Shown: in pieces, positions 23,262 through 32,075 of the stretch
Position numbering within the stretch: position 1 is the first letter of the stretch
How the letters are laid out: each line of letters begins with the position of its first letter
DNA from: Vicia villosa
Lineage: Eukaryota; Streptophyta; Magnoliopsida; Fabales; Fabaceae
DNA: 64,000 nt
Assembly (NCBI RefSeq): GCF_029867415.1
Contig: NC_081185.1
Span: 77,411,553-77,475,552 of the forward strand
Direction of reading: 5' to 3'
Translations under genes and position numbers: made by a program
The notes under the pieces: generated by a model
Told to the model about the DNA's origin: nothing
What the model saw: the letters and a program-made list of their open reading frames with translations, nothing else
Database searches by the model: none

Positions 23262-23621
23262 GTGCCGTTGAAATCCACCGCGGAAGGAGCTGTCCGCCGC
23301 CCCCTATTCGCCGGCGATAACCACCGTGACAACCACACCGATCCCGCTGCAGCACTGTCCCTCCGACCACCGCAAGCGCAGCCCTCCACCAAGCACCGCC
23401 GATTGCCTCGATCCCCTACAGGGATCCATCGCGTCAAACCCCTTCGGATCGGACGAACATCGCTAATCGTACCCAATCCCGGCCAAATCAAGAGTATTGT
23501 TTGGATTCATAAGGACGTTTATGATCGATGTGTGCTACTTGTGCGTGTCTGTATCTTGTTTGCGCAGGTTTCTCCATGGCCGAATCGAAGGAGAAGGTGT
23601 GAAAGTGGAGATGAACAGTGA
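23262..23621 (+). other. GC-rich 119-codon frame inside the LTR
   Basis: A markedly GC-rich block inside an AT-rich LTR holds an Ala/Pro/Arg/His-rich open frame of 119 codons, also present in the 3' LTR (33100-33459), with an open frame on the other strand too. I recognise no family. It may be captured host sequence or a structured leader. The surrounding CCACCG/CGCCGG strings can explain open frames by composition alone. Confidence 0.3.
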
Positions 23622-23704
23622 CGGCGCTTTGTATTTTTTTTCTATTTTTCTTACGTCGTTTGATGGCTAATGGAAATCCTGTGCCAAGTTACTATCAGCA
23701 AATC

Positions 23705-23790
23705 ACAGTTGGCTCAGTGGTGCAGGGAGTGCGGTTAAGGTCTTAATATGAGAGGGAGGGGGGTTCGATCCCCAGCCCTGCCTTATTTTG
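23705..23790 (+). other. tRNA-like module in LTR (A box, B box, T run)
   Basis: A-box-like TGGCTCAGTGG lies at 23710-23720 and B-box-like GGTTCGATCCC at 23762-23772, forming a GGGG-TTCGAT-CCCC T-arm, followed by TTATTTTG. The repeat in the 3' LTR is at 33547-33609. No acceptor stem pairs, so it is not a functional tRNA; it resembles the head of a tRNA-derived SINE. Confidence 0.6.
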
Positions 23791-24968
23791 TTGAATTTCT
23801 TTAGTTCCTCTTATTCACAAATCCAGTACAGGCGATCAGCACGCACCCACCGTGCGCCCTCAGATATGGACCACAGGATCATGCCAGATCCAGATCTAAC
23901 GTGCACGAAGATGAAAGCCTATGGTGGGCACTCATGGAGTCTACACATAGGATTGCTGTCCAGGTTTTTTTATATTATTTTCTTTTATATATTTTTGTAT
24001 TGTATTCTTTTCTATTTAGATTTCATATGATGTATTTTTTGTTTAATTAAACTAATTTACTTCTATTAAGATTGATATAATTACATTAAGATTAGGGTTT
24101 TCTAGCCAACGTAGGCTTTAGCCAAACAATTTAGAATTTTATTCGCTTCGATTAAATTAATTGATCGCGGTGGGTAATAATCAATTGTTTAATTAATTCA
24201 AATTCAAATCAAATATAATTAAAATAACATTTATTTTGCTAAATGGTTTTAACCAAATCTATTGGTTACGATGATTAGCATACCTTTTAAAATTCGTTAT
24301 TATTTGTAATCGAATCTATCGATTATGAGGGATAACGATAAAACCAATAATTAATTATTAAAATACATCAATTTGCTAACGGTGATAATCGAATCAATCG
24401 ATTAGAATAACTAGCAATGCAATTTCAATCTGTTAACTATGGCGATCGAATCTATTGATCGTTGCAGTTAATAGTGCCATACTAAATCAGGGTTGTACGC
24501 CCAAAACAACTAAAACACACTAAACCACGACACTACGGATTTTTATCCTAGGCAACTCAAAATGCCCTTTCAAATCCAATTCAAACTGCGATAGGCAATT
24601 CAAAAAGCCTCAAATCAATTTCAAACCATTCAAATCAAACTCTAAGGCGTACAATCCTGTGCCCGAACTACGTTGACTCTGATTCTCCATAAGGAGATAC
24701 GTAGGCACTTGGTAACAAGGCGAGTCCCCCTCCCTAAAATCTCAATTTTCCCCCTATTCACTGCCTTAGCTATAAAACCTTAACTTTTAGCCATAAAACT
24801 TGACCCTTAGATTCAAAGCCAATAGGAAAGGGTTGAGGGTGCCTAACACCTTCCCTCGACCCGAATATAGTATCTTACCCTGATCTCTTAACTGCGCGAG
24901 GTTTCCTATTCGCCTTGGTAGAATAGGTGGCGACTCTAAATTTAATTTTTAGGGCAGGTTGCTACAGC

Positions 24969-24986
24969 TGGCGACTCTGCTGGGGA
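24969..24986 (+). promoter_or_regulatory. Ogre primer binding site
   Basis: TGGCGACTCTGCTGGGGA lies 2 nt after the LTR end. As I recall, Ogre sites are described as tRNA-Arg-type. Confidence 0.85.
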
Positions 24987-25764
24987 CACACTTAACAGTG
25001 AATTACTATGCTCCTATAGGTTTTGGCAGGGTTTAGGTTTTTTGGCAAACTTTTTTAGGGTTTGGCAAATACGCCAAAAATTAGGGTTTATTTATTTTTT
25101 GTAAATATCTATTTTTTTAATTTTTTGTTATTCATTTATTTGTGAATATATATTTTTAAATATTTGTTGCTTTAATACATTGTCTAAACTATAAGCGGCT
25201 GAATTTCGAGGTTAGTTTTTAAATATTTAAATTTAAATTTATTTATTTATTTACTTATTCTAAGGTTCATTTATTTATAGCAATTTAATTAAAATATTTA
25301 TTTAAATGAATATTTTTATTTCTATTGCATCTGTTGGGTATATTATATTGTTGTTAAAACCTAAGTGTGGGAGTTAACTTTGAGACCAATAGGGGAGTAT
25401 GAATCGCCTACGAGTCTCATTGATAACTCCACTCGGAGTGGGTTGGGTATTCGGAAAGGTCCGAAACGAAGCTTGACTTTGTGGAGGGCTGGACTGGATA
25501 CTTAGCTGATCTCTCTGAGAACCTACCCCAAAAATTCGAACCTCATGGATAAAATGAGTTGTTCTAAAATCTGAAGAGACAAAAAGTCTCGGAGGCTACG
25601 AACGACCCCATGAGACCTTCTAGAACCCCCCTATAAAAAGGTTGGCTCCCAAAAGCCGCTACGTCGGACCTATGAACCTAGGACTTTTGTGTGCTTATTA
25701 TTTGTTTGCAACATATATACTTCGAATATCTATGCGTTGCAATTTTGCAGGTACTCCTAAATGG
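24987..25764 (+). other. 5' untranslated region of the Ogre derivative
   Basis: AT-rich leader followed by repeated GAACCTACCCC/CTCGGAG-type text. No reading frame. Confidence 0.5.
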
Positions 25765-26420
25765 TCCCTAGCCTGTAGGGACTCAAATTTCTAAATACCA
25801 TGTCTTTCCCACGAAGGACATCACCATCTATGCATTCCCTAGCCTGTAGGGATTTTATTTTTATATCCTTATATTCTTACAACTACGCGTCCTTCCCATG
25901 AAGGACATTTCCATTAACGCACGTCAATTGGCCTCTCGATGGCCATGCGATCTAGTGACTGTCTCGAACGGTCACCCCGTGCCTACTCCTACGCACTCCC
26001 TAGCCTATAGGGATTTTCTTTCACACCCGTGTGTTTTCACAACGACGCGTCCTTCCCCGAAGGACAACTTCATTAGCATGCGTTCGACTGGCCTCTCGAT
26101 GGCTATGAGATCTAGTGACTGTCCTGAACGGTCACTCCATGCTTACTCCCGCGCACTCTCTAACTTGTAGGGTTTGGATCTCCATTTACACATTACATCC
26201 CTAGCCTGTAGGGATGTCTCTTCATCCGATATCGTCCTTAGATAGATTGTGTTCCGCATAGAGAACCTTCCCACGAGGGACAAATTCATTGGTACACGTT
26301 GATTGGCCTCTCGATGGTCATGAGATTTAGTGACTGTCTTGAACGGTCACTAGCCGCTATCTTCTGCATACTCTCGAATCCAAGGGATTTCCCTTAGCGT
26401 GTCATAACATTTATCCTGCA
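25765..26420 (+). repeat. Hairpin array 1 in the Ogre derivative
   Basis: Roughly three long units plus part-units each contain four dyads in fixed order: TCCCTA-GCCTG-TAGGGA; GTCCTTC-CCAT-GAAGGAC; TGGCC-(7 nt)-GGCCA; and GTGACTGT-(5 nt)-ACGGTCAC. The last occurs at 25955-25975, 26115-26135 and 26330-26350 with loops CTCGA, CCTGA and CTTGA. Stem changes are paired or wobble (GTCTTTC/GAAGGAC; TGGCC/GGCTA; TGGCC/GGTCA). Confidence 0.85.
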
Positions 26421-27948
26421 AAAATTCCAAGAGAGTCTAATGTCGCCTCTAAGGCTATCCCTAGGATCATATGTTACACGTCTGCATTGCATACACGGAG
26501 TTACAGTACAAGGAGTCTTTCGCTTACGCGTGCATTTGCATTTTCATGCATTCATACATTCACATTTGCATTTCTGTCTTCGCCCCGCAACCATACCAAC
26601 CGTGCTAGCCGGTTTCCCGAAACTTCCAAAAAAAATCAAAGGATAAAAAAAAACTATGGAGAAAGGAGAATTAAAGATCTTGGTCTTGCTAAAAAAAGAG
26701 GATGTCTTCCGCTATGCCAACCGCGTGTTCATGCCTTTTTCGAAACAGGATTATAAATACAATAAAGGTTTTCATCGAGCAAGGATTAGTTCAACAAAGA
26801 GTTCCCTCATAGATACACTCAAGATGTATCTAGTCGTAAAGGGGTTCATCTTAGAACATATCAAATTTACAAGGATGCTCTACGATAACCTGGGGGCAAG
26901 GATTAGTCCAACTGGGGCAAAATCCTGAACAAAGATGCGTAAATACAATGGAGAGAAGGCGCCGTGTGTTAACTCCACACCAAGGGGCAAAAGAGTCACA
27001 GGTTTTTCTATCAATCTACAAACCTTGAAGGTTGCAATGGTGTGATACTATCCTTAGGAAAAGCAAAAGAGGTTCAGTCAAGAGAAACTCATGAAGTTCC
27101 GATACGACGAAAACCCACCGCTAACAATTTATTCCCGACAGGTTTGACATGCCCAAGGAGCACTCGAGGTTACCCTTCACATCTACAAGTTCATCAACTA
27201 AGGAATAAAACAAGGTCAATGGATCAACAAAGGAGATTTTCCCTAGGATTAATAGATGATTATCATGTCAAAATTGTAAACTCTACAATCGCTAAGTGTT
27301 ACCGTGTATAAACATTGTATCTTTCAAATAGTAATTCAATAAAATAATCATGCATGTTTTGAAATCAATTCATCCGCTTCATTCACTCACTACTACGAGT
27401 TTTCACTCGTACACTTCTATTCTATTTCAAATTTCAAATCTAAGTATTAACAAACTTGTGGGAGAATGACGAATACAAATAACTAAGTATCGCTAAACAT
27501 ATGCTTTCAAGGTAAGACCAAGCCGAGGATGTACAAGCATTGTTTCCATTCCCAAACAGTGGAGAAATAAGGATGTTAATCCCTCGTTACCCCCTCGAGC
27601 CAGGAGTTGGAGTTTTCTTCTACTTTTTAAAATAAACCTTGATTTCAACCAGGGGCAGGGTAGATTTCAATTAATTCAATGGTGTATTTTGGTTGTCAAG
27701 AGAATCACTCAATCCAAGCAAAGGATCAAGCAAAGCAAAGGTTCAAGCATATTTTCTTCCTCGCATTCATCAAAGATTGAGGAAGCAATGGAGATAACAT
27801 TCACAACATCTTCTTCCTCAATGCATCATTTAAGATCGAGGACGTATCAAAGTCGAAGCTTGCAAATCAAAGTCATGGCAGTCACAACATTCCAAAATCC
27901 AAGGATTAAATCTCAAAAGGAGTATTCGAAAAGGAGAAAAAACGCCCG
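26421..27948 (+). other. Internal region of the Ogre derivative, no recognisable gene
   Basis: The longest frame (26656-26928, 90 codons, Lys/Leu-rich) sits about where ORF1 starts in the full Ogre but shows no clear resemblance to it. From about 27480 the sequence (TACAAGCATTGTTTCCATTC, then CAGTGGAGAAATAAGGATGT) matches the 3' UTR of the element at 36580 (41740-41790). Gag-pol has therefore been deleted between these points. Confidence 0.55.
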
Positions 27949-28043
27949 CTAAGTCAAAATGGAAAATTTTCATAAAAGAAAAATGACTTAGGCAAAAAAA
28001 ATTAGGGCATCCCGATGGATCAAATTCAAAAGATTTGGTTCAT
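27949..28043 (+). other. Post-pol hairpin pair of the Ogre derivative
   Basis: Hairpin I pairs CTAAGTCA (27949-27956) with TGACTTAG (27984-27991), with an inner ATGGAAAA/TTTTCAT dyad, followed by GCAAAA. Hairpin II pairs ATGGATCAAAT (28015-28025) with ATTTGGTTCAT (28033-28043) with two G.U pairs. The same order is seen at 42081-42157 and 52285-52434. Confidence 0.8.
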
Positions 28044-28659
28044 GTAAAATAAGGGGATAAAAACAAAGGAGTAATACAAGGGATAACCTTGTGACTGCTG
28101 AATCATCAAAGCTTCACGTCAATGCTCGGATCTTCACAACATTTTCATCAATGATTGGATCTCTACTAAGGTTTCTGCTCAACATCGAAACTGAAACGAT
28201 TCTCTTGCAAACAAAGCACATCCATTGGATTAAGCGAATTTTAGAACTTGGAGAACATCAAGGAGAAAGGGGTGGGTTAAATAAATTTTGAGCCTTATAT
28301 CCATTGTTTCTTAAAAACATGAACCAGGCCAAGTTACAACATTCAAAAGTCCTAATTAAGGCAAGGTTAACTATGAAAGCATATTAAGCAGGATTTGTTA
28401 TACTGACTCCTACGTTTGTTAAAACCATCTCTAACCACTGTGCTTCTTCAAGCATTCTTTTCAAAATAATCCAATCCTAATTCATAACGGACTTCGACTT
28501 CAAAACTTGCATACACATTGCATTGGAGTTACTTCTCAAAGGGTACAACGTCATCTGCGAGTATACACTTAGCATCGAAGAAATCTCGAAATTGGTTTAA
28601 TCAAAGGTGAGCATTTCTAATAAAGACCCTGGAGTAGGGGGAACCACATCTAGAGGGTT
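28044..28659 (+). other. 3' UTR spacer of the Ogre derivative
   Basis: No gene. Similar in layout to 42200-42780 (phrases TTTTGAGCCTTATATCC and TTGTTTCTTAAA). Confidence 0.5.
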
Positions 28660-28980
28660 CTCCTAAACAGGGGCAAAAATTTTTTTTCAAGGATCACAGG
28701 GGCATACAATCAAACATCCTATCAACTAGGGGCACTCTTCCTAAGGTTCAATCGACTTAATGCGCATCTCGAAGCAATAACAAACAGGGGCACGTCAAAC
28801 ATGGGAAGAATTCAAATTCAAAAGGATAGAACACTATGGATAGTCCTCCCTATCCTGGAGATCAAGGGCACACCCTTTAATCTAAACGGCAAAGCATCCG
28901 ACGAGGTTATTCCTCGGGGCACTTCCCTCATAACTTGGAGATCATAGGCACCTTCTCCACTGAACACTGGGGCATTGGAT
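28660..28980 (+). repeat. Cluster of polypurine-tract-like ACAGGGGCA motifs
   Basis: ACAGGGGCA or a close variant (TAGGGGCA, CTGGGGCA, TCGGGGCA) recurs at least six times, copying the true polypurine tract ACAGGGGCAGC before the 3' LTR. Confidence 0.7.
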
Positions 28981-29329
28981 ATCAAATCCATAAGGCAAAT
29001 AATTCAAAGGTTAAAAGTGTGGAGAACCTCCAAAGTTTAAAGGCGTGGGGTACTTCTAAAAAAAAAATCAAACTGGGGTAAGGCGCACAACAAAAAGAAA
29101 ATGCGTTCCCGCACCATTGAACAAATCTTTTTCTCCTAACTACGATCTTCAAAGTTCGAACAAAACATGTACCGGGGAATCGCGCTAGCATCACACCTCA
29201 TCTTATCAAAGCAAACCTACAACTCAAGCAAGCTATATACGCTTTGGTTATCAACAACCTATCATTGGAGCATCATGCAAATACATATAAATCATGCATT
29301 GCATAAACTGGTTGATACATTACACCATA
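28981..29329 (+). other. 3' UTR spacer
   Basis: No gene or repeat recognised. Confidence 0.4.
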
Positions 29330-29985
29330 CCTTTTCAGGTAGTCTTCTCTAAAACAAATCTCACGATCCTTTCTAGGAATCTTTTCATATAGTCTTCTGT
29401 AAGACAAATCTCACGATCCTTTCTAGGAGCCTCCCCAAACAGTCTTATTCGAGACGAATTATCACCATTTCCAAGAAACCTCTCTAGGTAGTCTTTTCCA
29501 AGACACTATTTTCTAAAAAAAAAACCTTTCTAGTTAGTCTTCTCTAAGACAATCATCGTCATTTCTAAGTACCTTTTCAGGTAGTCCTCTTCAGGAAATT
29601 TTAAGTACCTTTTTAGGTAGTCTTCTTCAAGACAATTTTTCTTCCTTTTTAGGAACCTCTTCAAGTCGTCTTCTTTAAGACATTCTACGAACCTTTTTAG
29701 GTAGTCTCTTTAGACATCTTTTAATCTCTTCAGGTGGTCTTCTTTAAGATACTCTACGAACTTTTCAAGGCGGTCTTCTTTAAGACAAACTTCAGCCCTT
29801 GCTAAGAACCTTTTCAGGTAGTCGTCTTTAAAGACATTCTCCATTCCTTGCTAACAACTTCTTCAGGTGGTCTTCTTTAAGACAAATTTCTATCTACTCT
29901 AAGAACCTTTTCAGGTAGTCTTCTTTAAGACAAATGTTCACATCCATTCCATAAAAGACCTTTTCAGGTAGTCTTACAGAAGACA
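29330..29985 (+). repeat. Hairpin array 2 (ACCTTTTCAGGT / GTCTT-CTTT-AAGAC units)
   Basis: About 14 irregular units of 40-60 bp each hold two adjacent small dyads: ACCT-TTTC-AGGT and GTCTT-CTTT-AAGAC. Arms vary together in some units (GTCTT/AAGAC beside TCCT/AGGA). Two further units lie at 31490-31560. Confidence 0.85.
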
Positions 29986-30408
29986 TTACTTCGTTCCACT
30001 CGTTACGTCAACCAAACATGCGCATATGCATAAGCGTACATAAACATTACAAAGCCAGCATAAGCATAGTCAGGGTATAGGTGCAAGCATGGAGTAAACA
30101 AGCTCAATGGGTTTAAGGAGATAAAATCTCGGGATTGCATCATCATTAACATGCATACATACGCATGAGCATTAGCATATACATAAAAAGCCCAATTTTA
30201 TTGGCAATCCAAACCATTTCAAAGTTCAGTCCTCGTCCTGGCAAATCCTTGCAAAGTCCAGTTCTCGCGTGGTAGTCAGTCCCCGTCTGACTATTACATC
30301 AAAATTCAGATCACACTACAAAAGCCTAGTCTCCAACCCTCGTGTTGTGAAAGGTGTATTTTCTCCGACCCTCGAGTCGTGAGTCTCCAAACAGGTGAAT
30401 CTTTTTCA
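29986..30408 (+). other. 3' UTR spacer between arrays
   Basis: No gene. CATACATACGCATGAGCATT-type text. Confidence 0.4.
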
Positions 30409-30540
30409 TGCAGGTAAGTTTGCTAGAACTATAGCAAATGATTACTCTTATGCAGGTACGCTTGTCAGAACCATGGCAGGTAATTCCTTCGGTGCAGGTG
30501 AAATTTGTCCGAACCAGGGCAAATGATCCAAATTCTACAT
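30409..30540 (+). repeat. Three diverged founder-like hairpin units
   Basis: Three units share AGGTA/AGGTG, a stem, loop GAACTA or GAACCA, and the closing arm: TTTGCTA/TAGCAAA (30419-30438), CTTGTCA/TGGCAGG (30461-30480) and ATTTGTCC/GGGCAAAT (30503-30524). All arms pair, some through G.U. Confidence 0.85.
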
Positions 30541-31252
30541 AGGTAAATTTCGCGATAACACTCGCGGATAACCCTATTGGTGGTACAGGTAAATTCTGCG
30601 ATAACACTCGCAGATAACCCTGGTGACATAGGTAAATTTTGCAATAACACTCGCGGATAACCCTATTGGTGGTACAGGTAAATTCTGCGATAACACTCGC
30701 AGATAACCCTGGTGACATAGGTAAATTTCGCGATAACACTCGCGGATAACCCTATTGGTGGTACAGGTAAATTCTGCGATAACACTCGCAGATAACCCTG
30801 GTGACATAGGTAAATTTCGCGATAACACTCGCGAATAACCCTATTGGTGGTACAGGTAAATTCTGCGATAACACTCGCAGATAACCCTGGTGACATAGGT
30901 AAATTTCGCGATAACACTCGCGGATAACCCTATTGGTGGTACAGGTAAATTCTGCGATAACACTCGCAGATAACCCTGGTGACATAGGTAAATTTCGCGA
31001 TAACACTCGCGAATAACCCTATTGGTGGTACAGGTAAATTCTGCGATAACACTCGCAGATAACCCTGGTGACATAGGTAAATTTCGCAATAACGCACGCG
31101 AATAACCCTATTGGTGGTACAGGTAAATTCTACGATAACACTCGCAGATAACCCTGGTGACATAGGTAAATTTCGCGACAACACTCGCGAATAACCCTAT
31201 TGGTGACACAGGTAAATTCTGCGATAATATTCGCAGATAACCCTGTTGGTGC
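30541..31252 (+). repeat. 8 x 89-bp tandem array of paired hairpins
   Basis: Eight units start at 30541 and every 89 bp. Each unit has two half-units: TTCGCG-(ATAACACT)-CGCGGA or CGCGAA, and TCTGCG-(ATAACACT)-CGCAGA. Because 89 is not a multiple of 3, overlapping minus-strand frames of 82-84 codons recur at 89-bp steps; they are artefacts. Confidence 0.97.
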
Positions 31253-31460
31253 AGGTGAACTTGCTAGAACTATAGCAAGCAATCCTATTGGGGTCCACAA
31301 ACTGCGGAAACTTACTAGAACTATAGTAAGTTGGGGTTCACAAACTACGGAAACTTACTAGAACTACAGTAAGTGGGGGTTCACAAACTACGGAAACTTA
31401 CTAGAACTATAGTAAGTGCGGGTTCACAAACTGCGGAAGCTTGCTGACCATAGCAAGCCA
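31253..31460 (+). repeat. TAGAACTATAG hairpin array
   Basis: Five units: CTTGCTA/TAGCAAG (31260-31279), ACTTACTA/TAGTAAGT (31310-31331), a copy with one mismatch (31353-31374), ACTTACTA/TAGTAAGT (31396-31417) and GCTTGCT/AGCAAGC (31439-31458). The GAACTA loop is conserved; the last unit has GACCAT. Confidence 0.9.
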
Positions 31461-32064
31461 ATTACACAACCAACAGAAGGTCCTCACTATTCCTTTTCAG
31501 GAACCTCTTCAGGTAGTCTTCTTCAAGACATATTCCATCCTTTCTAGGAGCTTTTTCAGGCACACAAGGTTTTTCAAATGATTCCTCAACTGGGTTTATC
31601 ACGTTAGTCCCTCGGCAGTGATATTCTCCAAAACTTTAATAACAATCAAAGGTGTCTTCTTTCTTTTCAGAATTACTAACACACTTCGATTTACATAAAC
31701 TAACAATCATGCATCATTTCAACTAACTAACCTCATTCATACATTACGCATATACATACATGGCTCTCATTTATTTTGAGAAGCTCACTGCATCAGGCTC
31801 ATCGCACCATACATTGCATTGCATAAATTTCAGGTTGCCTTTTTAGGCCGTGCTACAAAAAAAAAACACACAGTGGTCCCTTTCCAAAGCGTTTGCTCCG
31901 CACTCTGAAAAACGGTATTTACCTCGGATGGCATCTGTAAGCCCATCTCCTACGGAACTTCTTCTCATGCAAATTTCAGGGCATTTCAGTGTTCAATCAT
32001 CTTCTACCTTTAGATCACGATAGGCAGACGTGCCTATCCGACTCTTTAGGTTTAAGAAGATTGA
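31461..32064 (+). other. 3' UTR tail of the Ogre derivative
   Basis: No gene. It includes two leftover array-2 units and leads to the polypurine tract. Confidence 0.5.
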
Positions 32065-32075
32065 ACAGGGGCAGC
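32065..32075 (+). promoter_or_regulatory. Ogre polypurine tract
   Basis: ACAGGGGCAGC lies directly before the 3' LTR. Confidence 0.8.

Larger units (their letters stand above)
22238..24966 (+). repeat. 5' LTR of the Ogre derivative
   Basis: It runs from TGTCATACCCC to GGTTGCTACA. It contains a GC-rich segment (about 23120-23620), a tRNA-like module (23710-23783) and U5 hairpins: CTCC-ATAA-GGAG (24685-24696), CTTG-GTAA-CAAG (24708-24719) and GGGTTGAGGG with CCCTCGACCC (24830-24862). A primer-site-like TGGCGACTCT lies at 24928, inside the LTR and 41 bp before the true primer site. Confidence 0.93.

Noticed and set aside
30326..31184. Series of near-identical 82-84-codon minus-strand frames
   Set aside because: They recur at exactly 89-bp steps of a tandem array in changing frames; no start context or family similarity.
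30541..31252. CRISPR-like regular repeats
   Set aside because: Units are contiguous with no unique spacers, and the setting is a plant retrotransposon.
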